A DNA stretch of 64,000 bases. Origin: an uncultured Prolixibacteraceae bacterium (GTDB lineage Bacteria; Bacteroidota; Bacteroidia; Bacteroidales; Prolixibacteraceae). The stretch is from the NCBI GenBank assembly GCA_937915865.1, contig CALGIG010000048.1, forward strand, positions 1 to 64,000, in the 5' to 3' direction. The notes under the pieces are model-generated. The model was not told the origin of the DNA. It worked only from the letters and a program-made list of their open reading frames with translations, and ran no database searches. Below, in pieces: positions 53,261-61,746 of this stretch. Position numbers and translations under genes: made by a program. Every line of letters starts with the position of its first letter. Position 1 is the first letter of the stretch.

Positions 53261-54664
53261 TTATTCCTTAATGTTTGGTTTTTCAAGTCCATAGCCTTTT
53301 TTGCTGTCCTCCGCTTTCAGAAGTAAAGCAAATCCAATGGCCAGAAATCCGAAGAGGGCAAAAATCAACATCGGAATCATGTAGTTGTATTGCGTCACAA
53401 CTTGTTCCTTGCCATCAACTAATTTATTGATTGTTCCGGTGATGCAGTATTTATCAAGCACAACACCTATCAAAAGCGGAACGCCCATCAATCCCCAGTT
53501 TTGTACCCAGAATGTCATGGCATAAGCAGTTCCCAGTTTACTGTGTGGAATAATTTTGGCGATAGATGGCCACATGGCTGCAGGAACCATTGAAAACGCA
53601 ATTCCCAGAAGGATTACAAGGCCAATAGCAATCGGGAAACTGTTGAGCGACGGAATAGAGAACAACAGATGAACACATACTAATAAGATAGAACCAAGTA
53701 CCATGATTGATGCTCCTTTGCCTTTTTTGTCGAAAACACTACCAAATACAGGAGTAAGAAGCAGCGCGCCAAAAGGCAACAATGCCGGGATATATCCGGC
53801 AAAAGTGTCAGAAATATCAAATTTCTGGACAATCATGTTGGTAGCATATTTAATGAAGGGGAAAACAGCAGAATAGAACAACACACATAAAGTAGTAATG
53901 TACCAAAATGCGCGATTTTTCCCAATTTCGATAATATCGGCAAATTTAAACTCTTCGTCGGCAGCTACTCCGGCATTAGCATCTTCTCTATCTAACTTGC
54001 GGTCCATGAATGTGAAAAGAATGAAAACCAACATCCCGATGCACAGGAAAACCAGTGCAAGGAGAACGGGAGCACTGATATTGCCAGTCATACGGACCAA
54101 AGGTATTGGCGTGAACATAGCCAGCGCAGTTCCGATACGACCAGTTGATGTATTTAAACCGATGGCAAGAGCCATTTCTTTTCCACGAAACCAGCGAACA
54201 ACAGCTTTATTGGCGGCAATCCCGAACATCTCGCAACCTACACCGAAAATAGCAAACCCGAACCCTGCCACTACGGCTGATTTAGCCGAGGAAGCAATGG
54301 CCTGCCAACCAAAAATATTTAATTCAAACATTCCCTGAACGTGTCCCGAAATAGCCCAATATTTAATGGCGGCGCCAACCAGCATAATTGCGATGGAAAG
54401 AATTCCGGTAAAGCGAACGCCCATTTTATCGAGGATCATTCCGCTGAATACCAGCATCAATAAAAATACGTTGAACCAACCGTATCCGCTGGTGAAAAAT
54501 CCGTAGTCGGAAGCCGACCATGATAAGTTAGCCTGAAGCCGTTCCTGCAAAGGAGCCATAGCATCAGTTAAATAATAAGCACACATCATGGTAAACGATA
54601 CCAGTATAAGTACCAGCCATCGGGCAGTTTTCGAATCGCGAAGTGTCGCTATTGTTTCAGTCAT
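53261..54664 (-). CDS. Major facilitator superfamily transporter
   Basis: This 467-aa protein has about 12 membrane helices and MFS loop motifs (FSGMILDKMGVRF between helices 2 and 3, and FGSVFDKKGKGAS between 8 and 9). The central cytoplasmic loop is charged (MDRKLDREDANAGVAADEE). It resembles the nitrate/anion-cation symporter-like group, but the substrate cannot be inferred. It is an inner-membrane protein. Confidence 0.87.
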   Translation of the reverse strand: MTETIATLRDSKTARWLVLILVSFTMMCAYYLTDAMAPLQERLQANLSWSASDYGFFTSGYGWFNVFLLMLVFSGMILDKMGVRFTGILSIAIMLVGAAIKYWAISGHVQGMFELNIFGWQAIASSAKSAVVAGFGFAIFGVGCEMFGIAANKAVVRWFRGKEMALAIGLNTSTGRIGTALAMFTPIPLVRMTGNISAPVLLALVFLCIGMLVFILFTFMDRKLDREDANAGVAADEEFKFADIIEIGKNRAFWYITTLCVLFYSAVFPFIKYATNMIVQKFDISDTFAGYIPALLPFGALLLTPVFGSVFDKKGKGASIMVLGSILLVCVHLLFSIPSLNSFPIAIGLVILLGIAFSMVPAAMWPSIAKIIPHSKLGTAYAMTFWVQNWGLMGVPLLIGVVLDKYCITGTINKLVDGKEQVVTQYNYMIPMLIFALFGFLAIGFALLLKAEDSKKGYGLEKPNIKE

Positions 54665-54749
54665 TTGAAGAAGTATTTTGATAAATTATTAATTGCCCTA
54701 AATATAAGAAAATATGTATCAGTTAAACGAGGATAAATTACATCAAAAA

Positions 54750-54779
54750 AAATCCTGACAGCTTAATTTGCCAGGATTT
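54750..54779 (-). terminator. Terminator of the DUF4831 gene
   Basis: AAATCCTG (54750-54757) pairs with CAGGATTT (54772-54779) just past the minus-strand stop codon, followed on that strand by a T run. Confidence 0.75.
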
Positions 54780-54787
54780 CTATGTCA

Positions 54788-55912
54788 TTATTTTGTTTCT
54801 GTTTTACTTTCAACAATACTTTTTATTGCTCCCGTTGTGGGATAAAACTCAAGCTTATAGCTTCCATCAAGTAATTCTTCGGGAACAGGCGCTACTGTTC
54901 CAAACTGAGCAATTGGAGTACGCGCTGTAGCTAATGGTTTGCTACCATCGAGGATACGTATTTCGGCCATACCTGGAATACGGTAAAAAACTCCACTTCT
55001 TCCGGCTTCGGGATTTGCCGATGTACTTAAGGAATTTTGCTTCGCGGCCAAATCGTCGTTTTTCACAACCTCAATTACTATCGGACGCCCCGATAAGTCA
55101 GTTTTGGGTAAAACGCCCCGATCGTCGCTAAATCTGAAAAAAACTTCTCCTTTTGCTGTTTTTTCACCCGGAATGTAGTCGAAGCTGAATTCGTAGCACT
55201 GTTTGGTCGATTTTCCAATGAACAAGGCCAGATAATTTTCTTCCATCTTGGCTAATTCATCACGCATAATTTCGAAGGATTTTCCATCGGGAAGTGGTTC
55301 GTTATTAGCGTTTGTCAGCAATGAGAAACGCGAATTCCGTAGGTTAAAGATAGTTTCGGCGGCTTCGGCAGCTTTTTGGTCCGGATTTTTCGATACCATT
55401 TTGAAACGCTTAGTTGTATCTGCCGGTGAATAAAAACTCCAAATTGAAAGATCAGTGAAATTGACCCTGTCTCCTGGTTCTTTCAGTATAAACGATTGCG
55501 TAGTTATTGCCGATTCTGAAGATTTTGTTACTGAATTAATTCCTGCAATGACACCAGCATCAGTAAGGCTAACTAACTGAGCTACCGATCCCAGAGCTTT
55601 ACGAACCTGATCGGCATCGGGCTGGCTAAAAGTTTCCAAAGTCAGTCCATCTATTGTCCAGTGATCGGCATCAGTAACCGGTGCATTATCTATTCCAAGC
55701 AATTTTTGAGCATAACTCTGGAATGGACCATGAACAAACTTTTCGCGTGTGGCCTTTACCTTCACTCTTATACCTGTTTCGGGTAAGGAATAAATAACAC
55801 CTTCAACAATGCCAGTTGCTCCCGGAACTTCTTTCTTTTTGTCATCCTTTGGGGAGGCAAATACTGAAACTGCAAAAAGAATTAAGATTGTTGTGAATAT
55901 CGAAGTCTTCAT
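54788..55912 (-). CDS. DUF4831 family exported protein
   Basis: This 374-aa protein has a signal peptide (about 19 residues, ending VFAS) and the DUF4831 pattern (TGIVEGVIYSLPETGIRVKV near residue 33, followed by GPFQSYAQKLLGI). The function is unknown. It is a Bacteroidota-specific periplasmic or outer-membrane-associated protein, beta-rich in its second half. A 77-bp gap separates it from nnr upstream. Confidence 0.88.
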   Translation of the reverse strand: MKTSIFTTILILFAVSVFASPKDDKKKEVPGATGIVEGVIYSLPETGIRVKVKATREKFVHGPFQSYAQKLLGIDNAPVTDADHWTIDGLTLETFSQPDADQVRKALGSVAQLVSLTDAGVIAGINSVTKSSESAITTQSFILKEPGDRVNFTDLSIWSFYSPADTTKRFKMVSKNPDQKAAEAAETIFNLRNSRFSLLTNANNEPLPDGKSFEIMRDELAKMEENYLALFIGKSTKQCYEFSFDYIPGEKTAKGEVFFRFSDDRGVLPKTDLSGRPIVIEVVKNDDLAAKQNSLSTSANPEAGRSGVFYRIPGMAEIRILDGSKPLATARTPIAQFGTVAPVPEELLDGSYKLEFYPTTGAIKSIVESKTETK

Positions 55913-55989
55913 TCTAAATATTTTAATTGGTTTCTGTTTCCCGATTTTACATGTTTTATTTTAATAAAAACCCAAAAATAGCCAAAATA

Positions 55990-57498
55990 TTATTCGAATA
56001 GCCGAAAAGCTTCACCCAGATGATTTATTATATCGCCAGCAATTAAAGCAGTTTCTCCGATTACTTTTTTTGCCAAATCGCCTGCAAGCCCATGAATGTA
56101 AACTCCCGCAAGAGTTGCATCGCCAGCAGAATAATTTTGAGCAAGTAAACCAGCTATTACTCCGGTTAAAACGTCGCCACTGCCTGCAGTAGCCATTCCT
56201 GGATTGCCTGTACTATTAAAATACACTTTACCATCAGGAAATGTAATACACGTATGTGCTCCTTTTAAAACAACAATCACTTTATATTTTTGCGAAAACT
56301 GAAGTTGTTTTTGCAGGCGTTCATACGAATTTGCAGAAGTTCCGGCCAATCGTTCAAACTCTTTGGGATGTGGTGTCAAAACTGACATTTCAGGTAAAAG
56401 ATTGAGTAATTCCCGGTTTTCTGATAATATATTTAAAGCATCAGCATCGACAACCAATTTTTGAACATTGGCCTGAAGAAGTTTTTTTACAGCTTTCTTC
56501 ATTTCTTCATTTTTACCCAAACCCGGACCAACACCAATAGCTGAGTATGCCGTCAGTTCAGGAATTTCTGAAAAAATGTTGTGTGACAAGTCGATCGAAA
56601 TCATGGCTTCGGGTACCGAAATTTGCATGATTTCGTATCCTTTTTTGGGAATATGGGTTGTCAATAGTCCGGAACCTGCCCTCAAACAGGCTTTGGATGC
56701 CAAAACTGCTGCGCCCATTTTTCCATAACTTCCAGCGATAAGCAAGGCATGGCCATAAGTACCCTTATGCGAAAATTTATTCCGCTTTTTAATTTTTTCA
56801 GAAATAAATTCACTGTTCAAAAAATACATGTTGCTTTCCGTTTGACTAATTGCTTCGGAATGCAGTCCGATCGGCAGAACTTTCCATTCGCCAACAAATT
56901 GTTCATTTTCAGGAAAGAAAAAACTCAGTTTTGGAAACTGAAACGTGAGCGTGAAATTTGCCTGGGCGATAACTGATAAATTATTTTTACTGTTGTCTTC
57001 GCCAAAAAGTCCGCTTGGAATATCAATTGAAATAACAGTTGCTCCCGATTGATTGATGTGAAGGACAATTCTCGCAGCTAATCCTTCCAGTGGCTTGTTT
57101 AAGCCTGAACCGAATAACCCGTCGACAATAATTGTTTCAGGAGAAATATCTGGAATATCCTCGTCCGTGTTTATTTTTTTCAGACGAACAAGGTTTTGTT
57201 CTTCCAATCGTTGCCAGTTGATGGCTGGGTCTCCGTTGAGTTCGCGACCAAAACCACAAAGAAAAACAGTGCAGTTTAATTTGCCACGGGCCAACATTCG
57301 AGCCACAGCCAACGCATCGCCGCCATTATTGCCAGGTCCTGCAAACAGGTAAACCGGCTTTTTGTGATCGATGTACTGAACCAGCCAGTCGGCTACTTTA
57401 AGCGATGCCCGCTCCATCAGGTCGATTGAGGCGATAGGTTCCAGTTGTATGGTTTGTTTGTCAATTCCAGCAATTTGCGAACAAGTAAAAAGTTTCAT
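55990..57498 (-). CDS. nnr: Bifunctional NAD(P)H-hydrate epimerase/dehydratase
   Basis: This 502-aa protein fuses the epimerase domain (residues about 1-215; AGPGNNGGDALAVAR, VDGLFGSGLNKPL) to the ADP/ATP-dependent dehydratase domain (about 225-500; GSYGKMGAAVLASKA, LTPHPKEFERL, GNPGMATAGSGDVLTGVI). It repairs damaged NAD(P)HX. Both halves look intact. It is cytosolic. Confidence 0.95.
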   Translation of the reverse strand: MKLFTCSQIAGIDKQTIQLEPIASIDLMERASLKVADWLVQYIDHKKPVYLFAGPGNNGGDALAVARMLARGKLNCTVFLCGFGRELNGDPAINWQRLEEQNLVRLKKINTDEDIPDISPETIIVDGLFGSGLNKPLEGLAARIVLHINQSGATVISIDIPSGLFGEDNSKNNLSVIAQANFTLTFQFPKLSFFFPENEQFVGEWKVLPIGLHSEAISQTESNMYFLNSEFISEKIKKRNKFSHKGTYGHALLIAGSYGKMGAAVLASKACLRAGSGLLTTHIPKKGYEIMQISVPEAMISIDLSHNIFSEIPELTAYSAIGVGPGLGKNEEMKKAVKKLLQANVQKLVVDADALNILSENRELLNLLPEMSVLTPHPKEFERLAGTSANSYERLQKQLQFSQKYKVIVVLKGAHTCITFPDGKVYFNSTGNPGMATAGSGDVLTGVIAGLLAQNYSAGDATLAGVYIHGLAGDLAKKVIGETALIAGDIINHLGEAFRLFE

Positions 57499-57646
57499 TT
57501 CAACAAAGTTTTAACTCAAAAGTACAAAGTTTTGTCAGAAAAGTTTCCATACCTGAAGCCGTTCATGTATAGTCAAGTCGTATGAGTCAAACTTATATTT
57601 TTTAATCTACTGACAATCGTCAAATTTTTATCTTCAAAAACTTGAC

Positions 57647-57654
57647 TATATTTG
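57647..57654 (+). promoter_or_regulatory. -7 promoter box of the POT transporter gene
   Basis: TATATTTG, an exact TAnnTTTG match, lies 51 bases before the ATG at 57706. Confidence 0.55.
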
Positions 57655-57705
57655 GCAGTAAAGCAAAAACTTACAACGTATATTCACTAACTTAAAACAT
57701 TTACT

Positions 57706-59511
57706 ATGCTGAAAGGACATCCTAAAGGGCTTATTGTAGCATTTTTTGCGAACATGGGCGAACGCTTTGGATTTTACACAATGATGGCCATCCTGGTTTT
57801 GTTTCTGCAGGTCAGGTTTGGATTAACCGAAGAAGCCGCCGGAGAAATTTACAGCTGGTTTTATTTCGGAATTTATGCTTTAGCTCTGGTTGGAGGGATT
57901 TTAGCAGATTACACGAAGAAATACAAAATGGTTATTTTTTTCGGAATAGTAATTATGCTCGCTGGTTATTTATTGTTGGCAATACCCAAAATGTCGCTTA
58001 CAATTACTGTTATCAGTTTATTTGTAATTGCTTTTGGTAATGGCTTATTCAAAGGTAATTTACAGGCTGTCGTTGGTCAGTTATACGACGATCCGCAATA
58101 CTCAAAACTACGAGATTCAGCCTTCATGATCTTCTATATGGGTATCAATGTTGGTGCATTTTTTGCCCCTTTTGCGGCAACCGGAATTCGTAACTGGTGG
58201 CTAAAAACCAATGGATTTTTGCACGATGGAAGCCTGCCGGCGCTTTGTCATCAATACATTAACGGCACATTGACCGACTCGACCAAATTCGCAGAACTTG
58301 CTTCGAAAGCCAACATTGCCGGGCCAGTGTCCGATTTGGGAGTTTTTGCACACAATTACCTCGATGTTTTCTCTCGTGGATACAATTATGCATTTGGAAT
58401 TGCTGCCGGAGCGATGATTATTTCTATGGTTGTTTATATTTTGTTCCAAAAAATGTTGCCAAACAAGGAAAAACAGGTTCCTTCTCCCCAAGAGGCTGCA
58501 AAACCGGCACCAGCTAAATCGTTGGTAAATCCAATGTCGCTTATTTTTGCATTTGGTGCAGCAGCTATAGTAACCATTGTTGCTGGTTTGCTCTTTAAAA
58601 ACTTTGCTACCGGTGGAGCTTTTGGCTTATTTGCTGCTTTTGTGACCTGGATTATCCTCATTTCGGATAAAGAAGAAAAGCCAAAGGTAACTTCTCTGAT
58701 TTTGGTTTTTTTCGTGGTGATATTTTTTTGGATGTCATTCCATCAGAATGGGTTAACTCTTACGTTCTTCGCACGTGATTATATAGCAAAAGAAGTTGGC
58801 CCGTTCACGTTCCTTTTGTTCAACATGTGGTCTATTCTGGCTGTAATAACTACAATTGCTGGTTTATTTGTAATGATTGGTAAAGAAAAAACGTCGATGA
58901 CTCGGCTAATTGGTGGTGCTATGACATTGATTGGCGGCGGTGCTTCTTATTATTTCATGAGTAATAATTCTGCCACAAATGCCATTGCTCCCGAAGTCTT
59001 TCAATCGTTCAACCCCCTGTTTATAGTAGCTTTAACTACACTGGTCATGGGTATTTTTGCAATGCTTAATAAAGCAGGCAAAGAGCCATCAACCCCCAAG
59101 AAAATTGGGATTGGGATGATAATTGCAGCAGCAGGTTTCACTGTTGTCTTGATAGCTTCAATGGGGTTAATTTCGCCACATACACTTGCAGGCCAACCTG
59201 TTCCCGATTCATCGAGGGTAACTCCCTACTGGCTGGTAAGTAGTTACCTTGTCCTAACTGTTGCTGAATTGTTCCTGAGCCCGATGGGCCTTTCGTTTGT
59301 TTCGAAGGTGGCACCTCAGCGATTCCAGGGTTTGATGCAGGGAGGCTGGCTATTAGCCACTGCTGTAGGTAATAAACTGTTATTTGTAGGAAGTTTCTTC
59401 TGGGGAAAACTGGAATTATGGCAACTATGGCTTATTTTTATTACTTGTTGTTTACTTTCAGCAGCATTCATTTTTTCAATCATGAAAAAGCTGGAAGCAG
59501 CAACCAAATAG
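57706..59511 (+). CDS. POT/PTR-family proton-dependent peptide transporter
   Basis: This 601-aa membrane protein starts with ANMGERFGFYTMMAIL, containing the ExxER-related motif of proton-coupled oligopeptide transporters, and has the family sequence around GNGLFKGNLQAVVGQLY (residues about 111-127). It has about 14 membrane helices, with a longer periplasmic loop at about 165-215. It imports di- and tripeptides with protons. Aminopeptidase P and PepD elsewhere in the window could process such peptides. Confidence 0.92.
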   Translation: MLKGHPKGLIVAFFANMGERFGFYTMMAILVLFLQVRFGLTEEAAGEIYSWFYFGIYALALVGGILADYTKKYKMVIFFGIVIMLAGYLLLAIPKMSLTITVISLFVIAFGNGLFKGNLQAVVGQLYDDPQYSKLRDSAFMIFYMGINVGAFFAPFAATGIRNWWLKTNGFLHDGSLPALCHQYINGTLTDSTKFAELASKANIAGPVSDLGVFAHNYLDVFSRGYNYAFGIAAGAMIISMVVYILFQKMLPNKEKQVPSPQEAAKPAPAKSLVNPMSLIFAFGAAAIVTIVAGLLFKNFATGGAFGLFAAFVTWIILISDKEEKPKVTSLILVFFVVIFFWMSFHQNGLTLTFFARDYIAKEVGPFTFLLFNMWSILAVITTIAGLFVMIGKEKTSMTRLIGGAMTLIGGGASYYFMSNNSATNAIAPEVFQSFNPLFIVALTTLVMGIFAMLNKAGKEPSTPKKIGIGMIIAAAGFTVVLIASMGLISPHTLAGQPVPDSSRVTPYWLVSSYLVLTVAELFLSPMGLSFVSKVAPQRFQGLMQGGWLLATAVGNKLLFVGSFFWGKLELWQLWLIFITCCLLSAAFIFSIMKKLEAATK

Positions 59512-59530
59512 TTTCTGAACAAAGTTTAAT

Positions 59531-59570
59531 AAAATAAAAAAGAGCGACTTCGGTCGCTCTTTTTTATTTT
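59531..59570. terminator. Bidirectional terminator
   Basis: AAAATAAAAAAGAGCGAC (59531-59548), loop TTCG, GTCGCTCTTTTTTATTTT (59553-59570): a perfect 18-bp stem with a stable UUCG loop, between convergent genes. Confidence 0.92.
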
Positions 59571-59616
59571 ATTAAATTATTGCAAGATTTAGTGAAAAGA
59601 GATCACCAGACCTTAT

Positions 59617-60342
59617 TTATTCCCATTTGATGGTTTTCGAATCGAGAGTAATAAACTGAATATTGTTTCCTTTGTCGCTTGTAACCCCTGTTTCATACCT
59701 TACCACTAATAGCTCAACAACATAATCGGTATTGGCTACAGGCGATTTTCCGCTTGCCCAGCCTGTAGTGGTTGCTCCAAATTCGAATTCAGATTTATCA
59801 GATGTTAATGTGCTACTTTGAAACAAAAGCTCGGACTTGTTTGCAGAATATAACCGCACTATATAAGAATCTCCATCCTGAACTTTATCCCATGTTGTTT
59901 TTAACAGATGATTTGCCAAAGTCGCCGTTTTGATTGTAATAGGAGTAAGTTTTTCATCTCCTACAACGTCCTTTCCTGTAATTTTCTCATCGCTTGTCGA
60001 AATAACTTCAAACGTATAATCTCCTTTTACCGGCAGGTCACTGGTATAATCAGCTGTTGAAGGAATAAAAACGAATTGTTTCTTGTTTGAGGTGGCTGTA
60101 AGTTGGTACACTTTGCCATTAGTTCCGGGTGCTGTTACCTTTACCGATTTAACTTCGTAATTAGCCACTGCATTTACAAAAATCCCGTATTTAACTCCTC
60201 CATCTGTTTTTACATCCTGAATAAATACATCAACCACTGCATTTAACGGATCAGGAGTATCGTCGTTATCGCACGATACCAAGGCAAAAACGCCAAAACT
60301 CAGAACAAAAAGTCCTGCGAATAAATTTCTAAACTTTTTCAT
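59617..60342 (-). CDS. Hypothetical lipoprotein
   Basis: This 241-aa protein has a lipoprotein signal (residues 1-24, lipobox ALVSC) followed by DNDDTPDP, a typical surface-export context in Bacteroidota. The mature part is beta-rich and may form two Ig-like/fibronectin-type domains (about 35-130 and 140-240). The family is not recognised. It is probably attached to the outer membrane. Confidence 0.75.
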   Translation of the reverse strand: MKKFRNLFAGLFVLSFGVFALVSCDNDDTPDPLNAVVDVFIQDVKTDGGVKYGIFVNAVANYEVKSVKVTAPGTNGKVYQLTATSNKKQFVFIPSTADYTSDLPVKGDYTFEVISTSDEKITGKDVVGDEKLTPITIKTATLANHLLKTTWDKVQDGDSYIVRLYSANKSELLFQSSTLTSDKSEFEFGATTTGWASGKSPVANTDYVVELLVVRYETGVTSDKGNNIQFITLDSKTIKWE

Positions 60343-60375
60343 TTTTAATTACTTTTGAATTGTTATTTAATTATT

Positions 60376-60429
60376 GCCGGATTATTCCGGCTATTTTGAA
60401 AAGGGCCGTTTCCCAAGGACGGTCCTTTT
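60376..60429. other. Two hairpins between the lipoprotein and beta-lactamase genes
   Basis: GCCGG-attatt-CCGGC (60376-60391) and AAAAGGGCCGT (60399-60409) / ACGGTCCTTTT (60419-60429, one G-T pair) lie in the minus-strand leader of the lipoprotein gene. They may be an attenuator-like leader or a remnant terminator. An overlapping 102-codon plus-strand frame (60374-60682) has no motif and is not called; nothing else is seen up to the promoter at 60749. Confidence 0.4.
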
Positions 60430-60748
60430 ATCATTTAATGATGGGGATCAATTGGCAAAGGTTGCGTACTCTGTGTTGAGCCTATTGGGTTATTTACACT
60501 GTTCTGGCGCTTGTAAACTATCTATTAGAGATTTAATTTTTTCAGAATTATTCGCTTTTGTTCATGAATACTTTTATGAAGCAGAGTATTTTTCTTTTAC
60601 TTATTCCATAAAAACACGGTTCTTTCAATCAAACCAGTTACGTCGGTTCATTCGAAAAATAACACTCAACAAGGGAATATAAACAAGAGAAAATCAAATG
60701 CTACTTTAATCTGTCAGACCGGAATTAGTAACCAACAAATAAAAATTA

Positions 60749-60756
60749 TACTTTTG
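60749..60756 (+). promoter_or_regulatory. -7 promoter box of the class D beta-lactamase gene
   Basis: TACTTTTG matches TAnnTTTG and lies 52 bases before the ATG at 60809. Confidence 0.5.
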
Positions 60757-60808
60757 GTGAAGAGAATCAGGCTATATTTTAATGCTCTCCATACTCGAAA
60801 TAGGTGTT

Positions 60809-61627
60809 ATGCAAACAAAGTTTTTTAAAATAGCGATTATTTTATTGTCAGTTTTCAGTGTTAATTCATGTACTGTTCAAACGGTAAAAGATAATCCGCC
60901 AAATTTTCAGCCTTTTTTTGAAGAATATGGTGTTAAAGGCTGTTTCCTGCTTTATGATTTAAAAAACGACTTATACCAGATATATAACTCAAACCGATGC
61001 GAACAGGGTTTCCTTCCTGCTTCAACCTTTAAAATACTGAATGCTTTAATTGGTCTCGAAACCGGAGTTATTACCGATGAAAACATGGTAATTCCATGGG
61101 ATGGTGTAACGCGAACAGTTGAGGAATGGAATCGGGACCATACGTTAGCAACAGCAATCCAATATTCAGTGGTCCCATATTTTCAGGAAGTAGCCCGAAG
61201 AATTGGGCCCGACCGTATGAAAGATTATGTGGAAGATGCCGACTATGGCAAAATGGACATCACCAAAGAAACAATTGACAAATTCTGGCTTTGGGGAAAT
61301 TCACGCATAACTCCATGGGAACAGATGAATTTTATTCTCCACTTTTACACCAATAAACTTCCTTTCAGCCAGGAAAATATCGATTTGGTAAAGAAGCTGT
61401 TAATCCTGAAAAAAACCGACAATTATACTTTCAGCGGAAAAACAGGGATGACTGTTCAGGATGGAAAAAATATTGGCTGGCTGGTTGGTTATCTCGAAGA
61501 GGGAGATAAAACCTGGATATATGTGTGTAACGTTGAATCCGACCTTAGCAATACCGAGAAGTTCAAAGAGAGCCGACGTGGGGTTACCGAAGAGGTTTTC
61601 CACTCGATGGGACTGATGGAAGAATGA
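60809..61627 (+). CDS. Class D (OXA-type) beta-lactamase lipoprotein
   Basis: The ATG at 60809 (272 aa) gives a lipoprotein signal with lipobox VNSC; an upstream start at 60782 adds nine residues. The active-site STFK (72-75), SVV (120-122), KTG (211-213) and WLVG motifs are those of class D serine beta-lactamases. The usual YGN box reads YGK (146-148), an uncommon change. It should hydrolyse beta-lactams or act as a penicillin-binding-like enzyme in the periplasm. No resistance-type mobile genes are adjacent; it appears chromosomal. Confidence 0.9.
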   Translation: MQTKFFKIAIILLSVFSVNSCTVQTVKDNPPNFQPFFEEYGVKGCFLLYDLKNDLYQIYNSNRCEQGFLPASTFKILNALIGLETGVITDENMVIPWDGVTRTVEEWNRDHTLATAIQYSVVPYFQEVARRIGPDRMKDYVEDADYGKMDITKETIDKFWLWGNSRITPWEQMNFILHFYTNKLPFSQENIDLVKKLLILKKTDNYTFSGKTGMTVQDGKNIGWLVGYLEEGDKTWIYVCNVESDLSNTEKFKESRRGVTEEVFHSMGLMEE

Positions 61628-61655
61628 GGCCCCTAAATCCCCCGAAGGGGGACTT
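61627..61655. repeat. Interspersed GC-rich repeat (second copy)
   Basis: CCCCTAAATCCCCCGAAGGGG starts at the beta-lactamase stop codon and shares the CCCTTCGGGGGA core, in inverted orientation, with the element at 27571-27604. The hairpin may also act as a terminator. Confidence 0.5.
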
Positions 61656-61746
61656 TTCAACACATTACCCACAACTTCATTTGAAACTTTGTACGATCGT
61701 TGGCTCCCTTCCCTCTTGGGGATGGATTGGTAATGGGGATTCTCTT

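Noticed and set aside
60374..60682. 102-codon plus-strand ORF
   Set aside because: It overlaps the leader hairpins, has an unusual composition and no recognised motif.
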